From: Chromera velia
Taxonomy: Eukaryota > Sar > Chromeraceae
Reading direction: 5' to 3'
Length of the DNA stretch: 64,000 bases
Assembly: GCA_018398765.1 (NCBI GenBank)
Contig: JAHBMJ010001975.1
Coordinates: 3,093 to 67,092, forward strand
Made by a program: the position numbers and the translations under genes. The stretch's first letter is position 1. Every line of letters begins with the position of its first letter. Below the pieces are notes generated by a model. The model was not told the DNA's origin. It was given only the letters and a program-made list of their open reading frames with translations, and ran no database searches. Positions 23,525 to 36,312 of the stretch are shown here, piece after piece.

Positions 23525-24094
23525 GTAAATTATAGTAAGTAAGAGATACTATGATATATTTATTATACGCTATAATATTACTGTATATTGTATGTGTCTG
23601 TGTGTGTGGCACTGTGTATCTGAAGTCTTCTATAATAGAGTTTATACATAATTTTCTAGATAAATAGACACCTGGGTATACCTGGGCAGCGATTTGAATA
23701 CCATTGTATACTATTGTATGCGAACCGAATATAATAGTAAACTCTAGCGCAGACCGTCTCACCCGTCTTACTACCCAAGGTAGGCAGGCAAAAGACAGTC
23801 TAAGACTCCCTGCCCAGAATTCGGAAGGGAAGCTGAAATCCCTGCTGAAGTAGTTGAAGCAGAGCAGCTAAATACGTGGAAAAATCTGGTAAAAGAGTTT
23901 TTGTGTGTCCGATTTAAATATGTTGATGCGTAGGGTTTTGAGTCATGGTGGGAGCAGGTAAAAAGAATGCCCATGGGCTCCCAAGCCGGCTGTGCGGTCG
24001 CCGTGCTGGTGCTCTGTTTGAAGTATGAGAGAGATCTGAGCTCTTTTCAATCCCTGGAAGACTGGAAAAGGTATATTAACAACGTGTTTATTGA
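23525..24094. other. AT-rich flank of the decayed LINE region
   Basis: No supported gene. Frames such as FESWWEQVKRMPMGS (about 23940) suggest degraded coding sequence continuing upstream of the retroelement ORF. Confidence 0.35.
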
Positions 24095-24832
24095 ATGGAG
24101 GAAGGTAAAGAAGCTTTGATTGCGCTTTTCTCTTCTTTTTTCTCGCATACGGATCCTAGTTCTTCTCTATCCTTTGGGCAATGGGTAGTGAAGTTCGCGG
24201 AAGAGCTTATCTTTTCTCCTCTAGTCATGCTTGACCTCGAATTATGGGGAGAAAGGGTACAGGGAAGACATAAGATCAAGCTGTTTGTAAGACCGCACAC
24301 AAAAGAAAAAAATGTGCATCAATATGTCGCATGGGCAAGTGTGCATGGGGTAAAGACAAAGTTAGCGACAGTAAAGGCAGAGATCGTGCGTCGTCTCCAC
24401 TTGTGCTCAAGAAGAGAAGACTTCTTAAAGGAAAGAGCAGGAGTGATTGCACGCTTCACTGTTAGAGGCTGCCCTCATTTTCCGCTCTTGAAAGTTGCTC
24501 ACTCTGTCTCATTCACAGACAGAGACGCAGAGAGACAGAAAGTCCTTGACAGCATTGCGCGGCTACGTTCTGAGTCAGTAAAAATTCTGACAAAGGGTGC
24601 ATGTCCGCTCACATCGGCATACGTTAGGACAAAGAAAGAGGGAGAAGGGAGAGTCATCTTTTTTAAGTCGATTCGTCTGCATCAATTAGAACATGCTGTG
24701 CACTTTGTCAGAAAACAGGTTGCAGAAAAAACCACTTTGCAAGTCAGAGTAGCCTGGAAGCACCCTTTAAACTTTGCTGGCCTCCTTCGCAAAGCATGGA
24801 GACGGAGGTTGAAAAACAAAAATAAGGAGTGA
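24095..24832 (+). pseudogene. ORF (245 codons) at the 5' side of a decayed retroelement
   Basis: An uninterrupted frame rich in Lys and Arg. Its central part (VKTKLATVKAEIVRRLHLCS, then FLKERAGVIARFTVRGCP) resembles the helical thumb-side segment of algal and protist retroelement RT proteins. It lies directly upstream of the LINE RT remnant, so it is either the N-terminal ORF of that element or part of a neighbouring, nested one. The C-terminus is strongly basic. This is retroelement-like by position and pattern, not a confirmed domain. Confidence 0.4.
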
Positions 24833-24842
24833 TTAAAATGCT

Positions 24843-27540
24843 TTGGCAGAAAAAATCAACAGAAAGATGGGGGCTTTTTATTTTTTTTCTTCTTGCGCAA
24901 GAAAAAAGAAAATGTATATCCTGAAGTTAAGGGTAAGAGAGGCAGAAAGACAGGCAAAAGACGTATCAAACCGCTCGCATCCGGCTTACAAAGAACTACT
25001 CAAGGTAAGAAGACAGCAAAAGCGCCTCTTTACGTCAAAACGAAGGAAACATCAGTAAGCTCTGGCAGTATGGCTGGCAAGAGAGGCAGCATACGAACCA
25101 ACAAAGACCTGGCAATGGTGCAGGAAGTCCAAAAGCGAGGGAAATGGGGGGGTGAAACCGTCTGCTGATTCTTTCTCTCTTTTCTGGGCCCGTGTGTTTA
25201 AGGGAGACGGACTCCCCCCCGCCCCTGCTGGCCCTGTGTTCCCCCCTCCTTCTTCCCCCACTTTTTCTCTCCATATGGTAGAGGAAACCCTGAAAGGAAT
25301 AGACATGAATAAGGCTACCGGTCTTAATGGAATCGTCCCTGAACATCTCGCTCTTTGCTTCAAACACTCAGCCCTTTCTCGCCTTCTCCTCTTTGTCTTC
25401 TTTAATTTGTTTCATTCTTTTTCCTTTTGGCCGTGTAGATGAAACGTCCTGAGGATTGCTCCAGTACCGAAGGGCCCCCCTTCCCTTGATTGCAATGAAT
25501 GGAGGCCCATTCACATTGTTGGTTTTCTGGGTAAGGTTTTTGCTCTAAGACTTCTTATGAACGTCCGCCTTCGTAAAGAGACGAGGATCGATGAGAGACA
25601 GTTAGGCTTCAGGAGGGGCTTCAGGGACACGGGAAGCGTTCGCGTCCCTCTCTTCTCTCATTCTTCAGTCTATAAACACAAAAAAGAACCCCTCATCACA
25701 GCATTTGTAAACTTTTCCAAAGCCTTTGATATAGTGCCCAGAGAGAAAATGTTAGAGAGACTGAAGGATGAAGGGGTCAGTTAGGCAGACATCCATATGA
25801 TTCATTCCATGTACTGTAATGTTGCTGCAAGGGTTGATGGGGGGGACAAGTGCTTGTCAGAGGGAGCGGGTATGAAGCAGGGTGATCCTCTTTCTCCTCT
25901 TCTTTTTCTCCTGTTTATAAACAATTTACACAAAGCCCTTAGCTCTGAGAACCAACAGCCGAGTGGTAATGAAGGAAGGAGCGCTTTGAAACCGGTCAAG
26001 CTTTCCACAACTCTAATAGAGAGTATTGGTTATGCTGATGACCTTATGTTGTTTGCCCACAGCGCTGCAGACCTGCAAGAGAGACTCTGACGCCTCAAGC
26101 TATACTGCAATGAACACGGACTCATGGTAAACTTGAAGAAAACAAAGATCCTTTGTCTATTCTCCCCTGATCCTCTCATTAATCCCGCTTCTCCTTTTGT
26201 TTTTAATAGAAGGCCGGTTGAGCATGTTAATAAATGCAAATACCTCGGCAACTGGATCTTTGAGGGAGGGGATCTATCTAAAACTGTGAAAGCAAGAATT
26301 GAATCGGCAGAAAGGGCACTGGGAGGTGTGTTTGGAACTCTTTCTTCAATTGGTTTCGTTTCTTCTTTTTCTCGAATTCAACTGTTCAAAGCTCTTTGGG
26401 TGCCCGTTGCAATGTTTGGTCTAGAAGCCCTACCTCTTAGACAGTCAGATGTTCAATGCTTTGATGCATTGCAACTTCGTTTTGTTCGCTGGTCATTTGG
26501 TTTGTTCCATAACTCTTTTGTCTCGCCCTCTCTTCATTCCTTTAGTTTGGAACCCTTTGGCTGTCTGTTTACGAAACAGGTAGCCAGCTTCTTTCAGTCT
26601 CTCAAATCTATAGAACGCGCGAGAACGCGCTTTACCCACGGCTGTATGGGAGGCGTGCATCGCTGGTTCCAGTGCCCCCTTTGTGTCCTCCACCAAACGT
26701 CTGGCTATGTCCCTTAACAATTCTTTCATTGATTCAGAAGACACGAATGAGCCATGCCAAGAAAAACTAAAAAAGAAGGGGAAATATAAACGGAAAGAGA
26801 CGTGTCACAAGATCCAGACGAACCAATGGCTTGGGGAATGGGCTAGAAAGCAAGAAGGCAGCAGGAATAGAGACAGAATCTTCCATCCCCGTACTGCCGT
26901 CACTGATTTCTAAAGAGAGAACCTTTCCAGACAGAGGCTCTCCATGCTCCTCCTAGCACAAAGGAAATGGCAGTCACGTCCATCAGACACAGAAAATGAT
27001 CTGCACATACGTATGTTGTCCCTTTATCTTTTTAAATCCTCTGCGAACATTCGCCCTCTTCTGAGAGCGATGACGGGTGGTTATGTGTAGCGGGGAGAGC
27101 TAGAGAAGACCTGCTCGGCTTGCTCTGGCAGAAAAGTTTGTGATGAGATCCACTTGTTCACAGAATGTGCGGACAGAGAGAGGAAAAGACAGAAGCTTGA
27201 CAAAATCATCAGCAGAATAAAGGAGCGTGCACCCATTAAGAAACGGGTGGAAATTGCGTAATGGGTGGTTGCCTCTGCTGGTAGAGGAGTGGGGGAGAAT
27301 GAAAAGAAAGTCCGAGAGATGATCGCTCTTATTTCGTCATTCCAGCCTCTGGCGGGCATGAGGGTGGTTGAGGAGTGTATAGCTAAATTGGAAAGAGTTT
27401 TTGTTAATATGTGTTAATGGATCAATGCGCTAGGTCAACAAACCAACATTGGATGTCATGCCCCGTGGTTGGCCAGAGCCTAAGTAGTGGTTTACCGGGC
27501 CCGGGCTTTAACCACCTTAATTTAATTCAATTCATATACA
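24843..27540 (+). mobile_element. Decayed non-LTR retrotransposon (LINE) with reverse transcriptase
   Basis: The region can be read through several frames and stops. In order it shows a basic linker (about 24843-25060), an RT N-terminal motif (EETLKGIDMNKATGLNGIVP, about 25278-25340), RT block A (about 25701-25740), GMKQGDPLSP (about 25870), YADD (26031-26042), the thumb (to 26717) and a C-terminal Cys/His segment (CDEIHLFTECAD, about 27135-27170). The catalytic Asp expected in block A is replaced by Asn (FVNFSKAFD, codon 25710-25712), and in-frame stops occur near 25782 and 26088, so this copy is dead. The 3' end shows a short TTCAA-type tail rather than poly(A). A second, truncated 3' copy lies at 48773-49035. 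Confidence 0.82.
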
Positions 27541-27569
27541 GGCATATAAATATACTAAATTATATTCTT

Positions 27570-28035
27570 CTACAGCGTATGCCGGGGGTGAGTGGGGTGC
27601 TTTTTGCCCCCTCTTCTGCATAGGACACCGGCGTTTTTCCGTAAAAAACTCGTTCTCATAATTGGTAAAGAGTTACAAGCTGAAACTTTGTGTAAAAAAA
27701 CGTTGTAACGATAGAAAAAGAACTATGAAACAGATTTTTTATATCATTTCTAGAAACATAGGCTGCTGTACAAATTTTGTAAGTTTTATGCCGTTTTTCT
27801 TACTATTCAAAACCGTTAAAAAATGGCCTTAAAATAAAAAAATTTGTATGACAGCCTATGTTTCTAGAAATGATATAAAAAATCTGTTCCACAGTTCTTT
27901 TCCTATCGTTACAACATCTTCTTACACAAAGTTTTAGCTTCTAACTCCTTACCAATTATGAGAATGAGTTTTTTGTGGAAATGCGCCGCTTTAGGGGGGA
28001 AAAAAACACCCCACTCACCCCCGGCATGCGAGTAG
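27570..28035. mobile_element. Long inverted-repeat (foldback-type) element
   Basis: The left arm (about 27570-27790) and right arm (about 27845-28035) are inverted copies about 190-220 bases long. For example, CTAGAAACATAGGCTG on the left pairs with CAGCCTATGTTTCTAG on the right. The outer ends read ATGCCGGGGGTGAGTGGGGT and its complement. The loop is only about 55 bases. There is no coding capacity and the target duplication is not clear. It abuts the 3' end of the LINE. Confidence 0.8.
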
Positions 28036-28772
28036 TCGTCTACATGCTTCTGTTATATTAAGTTCTGTAACGGCCATGATATCATCTTCAAAGTTTCAAA
28101 CTCTGTAAGTCGTCCATGGAATTGAATTGCTGGCTTCAAGCTGGCTAACTCTGCTCAAACAATCTCGAGCAATGATTCGCGAACGTTGGCAACTTGGCAA
28201 ATCGGTAAAATTCCTACTAGGCAAATCTTCGAGAAAAATGATAAAAAAATGCATTCATAGTAATTCATAGCATGTCGCGCGAGACGGCCGGCCCCGCGAC
28301 CCGCCGAGCTTTAGCTAGGGCCGCGACCCGGCGCAAGGCGCGCGGCGGGATGCCAACAAAACAACAAGTGTTGCCTCAAGATTCATTCTGACAGTCTCGC
28401 TGGAAGATCCGTCCCGGACATACCCGAACTCACAGCATCTCGCAGCCATCATTCCAAGCATCATTATTTTCCGGCCGGGCTCGCGCGCCTTTGACGTTAG
28501 TGGAGAACTTTGCCATCCCTTCGACTTTCGGCATCCGGTGTGCTGCTTCCCAGCTTCCGCTTGAGAAGAGGACAAAACACACTGATCGACTTTTGTGGCT
28601 CTTTCTGCTTCCCATCTCTCACCAGGGCTGAGAGCGGGAACTGATACCAATTCACAGTCTTATTTGTTTTCTGTAGATCGACAGAAGAGGCATCTGCTGA
28701 GTCCTGTTCCTCGAATTCGGAGTCGTTTTCAGTGAGGGCGCTGGAAGGTGAAGATCATCGTTTCCTTCAGTC
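28036..28772. other. Intergenic and 5' flank of the C2-like gene
   Basis: Contains a GC-rich island (28274-28350) and no supported coding sequence before the ATG at 28773. Confidence 0.5.
28274..28350. promoter_or_regulatory. GC/CpG-rich island upstream of the C2-like gene
   Basis: CGCGCGAGACGGCCGGCCCC-type sequence in an AT-leaning flank, ending about 420 bases before the ATG. A promoter role is inferred from position and recurrence. Confidence 0.45.
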
Positions 28773-31351
28773 ATGGGAGACAGACAGAACGTGCGGCTTG
28801 GGGAGGCCTTCTTCCGGCCACGCGAGTCCGTCTTTGCACCTGCCCGGGAAGTCCTGAATTTGAAAGATGGGAGTGGCGGCGACGGTGCGGGAACAGACCG
28901 GAGGAACGGGAGGGCTGCGGCCAACGCCCAGGTTACGGTGGCAGACCCGTTTGCAGTCCCTGACGGAATCCAGAGGCACACGGCAGAGGCAGCAGAGGCT
29001 CAGAGGGCCATCGGGAGGCAGGAGGTAGGCGGGATTTCTATTGCAGAGGGCTGGGTTCTTCTGTAGACATTGGCAGAAACTGCAACGATGTGTGTGTCCA
29101 GACAGAGAGAGACGGCTTCTGGTATCGTGGAGATCCTCTCTCAGTTTCTTTCTCTGTCTCGGCGTTCTACTCTCTCCTGTGAGGCCTTTCCTCTCCTTGA
29201 TCCCACAGCTTCTCTCCCTCGCGTTTGCCGCTTCATTCAGAATTTTCATCTCCAATTTAATCCGGACGTTAGAGGAAAAGAAATCCTGTGGCCTTCTGTT
29301 TCCCTCGTGTTGCCTTAAGTGGCGTACTCATTCACTTCCCGTCCCTTGCCTTGCCTTGATCCGCCCCTCCGTTTCCTTGAATTCCCCTTTTTCCCCTTCC
29401 ATGTCCGTTTCAGATTGCGGGACAGAAGATGAATTTCATCGCGAAGGACGCTGTGGATCCCTCCTTCCTGAAGAACCGAGCAGGGAACGAGCTGAGTCTG
29501 GAGGAACTCGCACAGGCCGTCTCGCAGCCCTGGGACGAGACAGGGAAGAGACCGGAGGGGCTGGGGATGAGGGGACGGAGGGGGGACCCACAGGAGATGA
29601 GTGCCGCGCAGTTGCGCTTGGCAGCAGAGAGGAAGGAGGCAGCCAAACGGTCACAAACGGGACAGAGCGTCTCGATCGTTGTGGAATGCGCGACCGGTTT
29701 GGAGATTTCACAGAAGGAGAATGAGAGGGATGAGTGGGGAAAGGGCGTTTATGGGTGGCGCGCTTTCTTTGATGAGGTCAGGAGGGGGTTGGTCAAGAGA
29801 GAGAACGAAAGCGGCTGTCCTGGGGTCTGGGTGTTGGTGTGCCCTGCTCCTCGTCCGTCTCCTTTCCACCATGCGCCCCCCCCCATCCATTCTCCTAGTG
29901 TTCCGATTTGGAAGAAGAAATGCACTCCAATCCGTTTGTTGAGAAAGGCGAATGGATGCCTACCCCTAGAGGGGACGGCCCCTTGTCCTGTAGATGGGTT
30001 GCCTTTCTTTTGCCTCTCCCCTTGAGTCAGCTTCACGTGTGGGATGAATGGGTGATCAGCAGAAGTTGATTATGGTGCGCTCACTGGAAAGGGCGTGTGT
30101 GTCTGATTCCACGCACGTCCATGAGCCCGATGCGCAGTCTCGTTTTTGCTGTGTTAAGCATGGAACGGTTTATGTCGTTCTTGCAGGAACAAAGGCAGAG
30201 CAACGAGTGTGTGTCGAAGAAACTGATGCGACCCATAAAGGTGTCCCGCCCCCCGACTGAGGAATTTGAGATGACCTGGCAGAGACGGATTCCCTTCAAC
30301 CCCCTCCAGAAGAGCGAAATGAACTTTGACCCTGTCACTCAGGTCAGCAGGAAGAGGGGCAGAGGTAGCTGGAAAGAATTGTAAGGGAAACAAGAAACAA
30401 CGAGACAGACAGGGTCAGGATAACAGGACATGTCAAGATTTGCTCTCTCCCTCGCCAGCCACTTCCCAGACCCCCATTCCGGCATACTTCCTTCTCTCTT
30501 TTTATTCATCGACTTTCCTTTCTGTACGAGTCTCTATGCCCGTGAACACGGAGAATGGAAGACAGAATCTATGTGACAGGTCTGTAGACACCCGTTTTTT
30601 TGCTTTGAGTGTGTGTGTGCAAACAGCTGTCGGAGCAGAAGGGAAGTGCAGAGCACCCAAACCAGAAGCCCTCCAAGCTGAACTTGGAAGACACCCGCGT
30701 CGTCCGGAGGCCCATCGAGCTTCCCCTCTCCCGACCGACGTACACGACCATCCATCTCCCCATAGAGGCGGAAGAGGACGGCTCTCTCGGCAGCGAGCTC
30801 TCGGTGCTCTTCCTACTGGTGGAACAGGTGCGTGCGTCAGTTGGAAAGAGACAGGCTACATACCACTCCATAGAAGCAGCCGGCCTTCTTGTATGTCGTG
30901 CTTGTCCAGGAGTGCGCTGGTCGGTCGTGGACGTGCCAGGAAACAAAGTTTCCTCCGTGGCAGTCACCTTGAAGGGGATAGGCAAGCAGCGAATCGCATT
31001 CTTGTTGACAGAATTGGTGTCACAAAGCTGCCTGCCTGGCTGTCTGCTGCGATTACGAAGGAGGTGAAGCGGCCCAAGCGAAAGAACCAGACCGCTCCCT
31101 GCCAGTACAGTGTGTCTCTTTGTTGTTTTCTGTGTGGATCAGATGGACGAACAATTGCCTGTATGTTGGTCTGCAGGTTGGACCTACACCTGACAGGAAC
31201 CTGCACTTCGATCGATTGGTGGGTTTTCGTCATTCTCCTCCTCCTCATTCGGATTCCTGTTTTCCTTCTGTTTTATTTAGAGGCTGCGTGCATCTTCTAA
31301 CACTATGTAACATGAAGCCTCCTTTTCTATCAAACTGACCTCTCTCTCTTT

Positions 31352-31436
<85 letters not shown>

Positions 31437-34400
31437 CCTGGCTTCCTGTCTGTCACCTTTTCGCGGCCCCTCCGAGCTTCTTTTCTGCACCGCTACTCTT
31501 TCCTCTTTTTTCTTTTTAAGGGCGAATGGAACTGTCCCTTCTGCCTTTCTCTGTTGTGGTGTTGATGCGTTCCCTCTTCTCTTCTTGATCTTCTGCTTGA
31601 AGGTCGGATGGAACTGCTTGAAGGTCGAGAAACTCTTTCCCCGGACGAAGAGAGAGATGCACGACCAGAACATGTGGAACAAATACCGGGGCCTCCTCGA
31701 CCATTCGTACCCCAGGTATTACCCCGACACGAAGATCACTCCGGAAATTCATCGATCAAATCCGGTCGGAGAGAAGCTGAGAGCGGGTAAAGCCGAAGCG
31801 AAGGACATGACACCAGAAGACCCCTACAACGAGAACCTCCTGTTACCGAGAGATGCGATGAACCCGTTTAGGCATTTCAGAGGCGAGATGCTATTTGTGT
31901 CAGTCAGGCAGGCAGGAAGTCAAGCCGTCAGCAATTTGATTTGCCTGTCAATTTCTCGGCTGTTTGCTTTACCTGCGCGTTTGTGAGCGTCCTACCCTTT
32001 ACTTCTTTGGCCGTTTCCTCTGCATTTCTACATTCGTTCAATCATGCTGCCAGCGAACTCTTTCGAGAGCCAATGTGATTGCTGAGATAATCTGTTTTTT
32101 CCAGTCATTTTCTCTGACTCTGCTTTTTTTGGCTGTGCGGCAAGAAGAATACGGAGAGGCGATAGCCTGCGTCTTCTAGTCTCCTTGTATGCCCTATGAA
32201 CATTCGTCCATCTTTTCAACCCGTCTGCTGTTTAGTTTTTTATGCCCTTCCTCTTGGGTTGTCTGTCAGTCGGTGACAAGAAAATGAAGAGAGATCCGTT
32301 CAGAACTAAAGGAGGGAAGAACGGGAGATATCATAGGGCTCTTCAGACACAGATGGCTCACTTGCGTGCGTGTGTGTGTGTGTGTGTGTGCGTGAGCGCG
32401 TGCGTATGTGTGTGTGTGTGTGTGTGTGGCATGCACTTGTGTCTCTATACATTTCTACATGTATAGATACACTGATGTGTTGCAGGAGGGGCGAGGAAAC
32501 AACAGCAATCCTCGAGGGCTCCTGTACGGTCAAGCACCTCCTTCCCACAAAAGAACATCCTCTAGGGTCGGTCGGTGCAATGAGTGTCTCTCTCTGCATG
32601 CCTCTTATAGACAACTCGCAGTCTCGTCCCACCCGCCCACCCCTCTCTTTCCCTTTCTCTCGTATTCCGGCCAATGCTTGAAAGTTTGTCTCGCTGACTG
32701 CCTCACCCTACTCATGTAGACTTCGAAATGATCAGTGAAAGCTTGTCTCCTCTTGCAGATTTGTGACTGTGAGACTGAGGTCTGCCTCGAAAGTGAAGGC
32801 ATCAGAGCCTCGGCATAGATTCCTCCGGAGTGGGGGGGGACGCTACTTCCTGGAGGCCTGTAGTCAGTCTGCATGTACATTTTTCTTTTCACTTCCTGGA
32901 GGCCTGTAGTCAGTCTGTACATTTTTCTTTTCTCTCATGCATGCAAGAGAACTGTATGGAGATGAATCGAACCACCCAGGCCGTCAGTCGGGATTTGTTT
33001 CTACAGTCAGGAAATGAAACAGAGAGAGATGCAATGCAGGGGAAGAGTCCGTTTGGCAGGGGGCTCATTAGACTCTTCTCGCACCTTTACTTCCTGTCAA
33101 TTTTTTTGTTTTTCATGTCCGAATTTAAAGCCAACTCAGAGTCAGGCCGTGTTGTGCGGTCTGCAGAGAAAAAGAGGAAGAAGGGGGGCAGTTGTCCTTT
33201 CGGTCTGTCTGGACAAGTGAGTGATTGGCGAATACGTTGAACGAATGGATGGATGGATGAGCAAGCTGGCGGAGTGACTGACTGACTTCATGAATAAAAA
33301 AGTGAATGATTGAATAAATGAATGCAGTGGTGAGGGTGCCCGGCGAGATGGAACCAAAGAAGGACCTTCATTCTGTTGAGTACACAACGCATAGACCGTG
33401 GATTAAATTCAACAGGTACTTAATTCCGATCTTTTTGTGTCTGTCTATCTGGTCATTTTGTTTGTTGGCCTATCTTCATTGCGTCCCACATATTTCCGTC
33501 AGAAGGTCTATGTGTCTGTCTTGATCCTTCAGTGTCGCCTCGCTTTTCCCTCTTCTCTTTGCCCTCCCAAAGAATCTCTCTGTCTTCGTTCTCTTCTGTC
33601 TATCTTTCTTTCTTTGATTCAGTGTTCCCATCTTCTGCTTTCGTCCTTCTTGAATGATGGGAGATTCACTGAAAGAAACAAAGGACCCTTTCGATCGACT
33701 AAGCGCCTCGTACAGTCTCCTGTCTGCTTGAAGAAGAAAAGAGAACTCTGTACCCAGGCTCTAAATCCGTCTCGGAGTTAAGTGACAAATCCGTGAATTC
33801 ACCTGTATTCGTTCAGCCAACATCCCGAAGTGAACCACGCACAGGAGCATATCTCCAGACCTTCCCCCTGTTCTCTCTCTGTCTCCGTGCATATGTGCAG
33901 AAACGTTTTCGGTCCCTATTTCGGTCGTCCCGCACGTTTCGGGGGTTTCCCGATGGTCGAGAAGGTTTTTTTCTCTCCTGAAATTCCCCTGCCGTCCCTC
34001 AGGAACCCCCAGAAGAGAGACAAACTGTACCTGGACATTCTCAAATTCAAACCATCACAGAAAACAGTCAGTCAACCAGCAAGCTTCTCTGAAGGATTCG
34101 TGTGCAAAGGTAGGACAATAGGGGAGCAGCGTCGTAAGTCAGGTGAAAAGCCTTTTCTTGCGCTGATGAGAATATGAAGAATTTGAACTGATTTTAATGA
34201 AGAACATTCGTGTATGGTTTCCCTCTTTGCACTCCGATGGGAAAATTTGTCGTTTATTCTGCATTTATCCACCAATCCCTCTGATAGATAAAGACGCTCT
34301 GCGGAGTGCAGAAAAACAAGACAAAACGATGAAGCAATCGTAATCTGTATTCATCGAAGTATGTAATGTGTGCGACTCTCGGTCCGCTGTCTGCATGGGT

Positions 34401-36258
34401 CGAGGACGCAGTAAAGAAACCAGCATTTTTTCAACTTTCTCGGTTTTCATTTTTTCACTCATTTTCAGTTCTCAAAAGAGCAGTGAGAACCGTCAAGCAC
34501 ACTTTTCTTCTCAATTTTTCTTCACCGTTCGATCAGGCGGAGGACGCAGTGAAGGACCCTGAGGTCATTGGGACTGCCTGCATTCCTTTGACAGAGGACA
34601 ACAGGAACATGAGGGAACACGCGCTGATGAAGTTCTCGGGGGTCGGGGTGGACATGGTGCAGAAGGGAAGGTTGGGCGGGAGCGTGAGACTGCGCGCAGT
34701 GCAGGACGCCACCTATAAGGATGTACAGGTCGGGAGGGGGGGTCGGGGTTCGCTCTTTGTTGTTTATTCGCTATCAATACTTCAAGTCCCTCCCATGCGC
34801 TTTTCCCTCTCTGCATTCGCCTCTCCGCCCCCCCCCCCAACCCCCTGCTTGATTCTCGATGCAGATGCCGTACTGGAGCAAATCGGATGCTGAACCTTTC
34901 GAGAAGTCCCTCGCGTTCCCTGTGCTTGACAACCTTCTGGCGAATTCGGGTGGGTGTTGGGGTGATGGCTTGCGTCTCTTTGTGCTTTCCTCGGTGTTTC
35001 GTCTCTCCCATAGCGACTTCTTTCATGATTTTACAATCAAGTGGATTCTGCCCCCAGTTTCTCTTTGCCTGAGAGGCGAACAAAGGATTGTTCTTCTCCT
35101 TTGCACCAATCATTCGATGCCGCTAGCGATTTCGTCATCGCTTCTGGTAGTCTCGCCAGTGCTTCACGCGGAGCACAGGTCTACGTGACTTTGTGACTGT
35201 TCCTTCGTTCTTTCCTTCCTTCCATGCGACTCGAATGAACAAAACTTCGAATGAACAAGACTTTGCCGAAAGTGATCTTGTCCCTCGCATTCTACCTTTC
35301 TGCTTTCTTCCGTTCCTTTTGTGATTCCGTCCCTGCAGCCCGAAAGATCACGAGGTGGAGGGACCTCTCGGACGCCCAAATCGATCTTCAACGACTGGAG
35401 TATGCTGGGAGGAGGGACGGGGGGAAGTCTCTCCTGGCTTCAGACGCCTTCAGCCACTTCAAACTGGGACTCCAGTACGTCCTTTTCTTTTCTTTTTTTT
35501 TTCGCAGTTCGGTGGATTGATCGGTCGTGGGATTGGTCTCTCTTTGACGGAATGTTTTCAAGCAAGGCAGAGAGGTGAATGCGTTGTTCGGCACCCTGCC
35601 TTTCTGTCTCTCTGGTTTCGTGTGCAGCATTCAAATCGCGAAGACGTATGAGTCTTGATACGCTTTCCCGAGAGAACCCCGTGTTGTGGTCACCCGTCTG
35701 CTTCTTTTCGTGCTGTTGGTGCTTTGAACTTGTCACCCCATCCATTCAACGCAAAAAGGAGATGCGTAGAGCGGGGGCCAGAGGGAGAGAGAGACCAGAT
35801 TCTTCGTTTCTGCATGTGGAAGAAGACCTGCATGTTCCCCAACTCGGTGGCGACTACCCATGCATGTCCACCTGTCTGCAGAGATCACCTGAAAGCACAA
35901 GCAAAGGGCAAGGGGAAAGATGAGGAGACGGGGATGCTCTCTCTCATCCACTCTCACAAAGACGCAGAGGAATGTCCGTCAGTCAGCGAGTGGATGGGTT
36001 TTTCTTTCCATAATTTGTACATTCATCTAAGTTTTGCTAGACTGCCATTCAGACAGGCCCAGCCGGCGAACGGCCTCTAAGGCAAAGAGAGACACGACAG
36101 GAACGCATAGTGAGATTCTGGAAAATATCGGCTTGATGCACTCTGAAATTTTTCTATCATTCCTTCGGCTTTCCTTTGTGTCTGCCTGTTTTGAAGCTGC
36201 GATCTGACGCGCGTTTGCCTGCATCTTTGCAAGTGGCTCTTCCGGGACCCATTTTCGC

Positions 36259-36312
<54 letters not shown>

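Noticed and set aside
32830-33240. 136-codon plus-strand frame in an intron of the C2-like gene
   Set aside because: It has a GTCAGT donor-like site, but its phase does not fit the flanking exons and its acceptor is weak.
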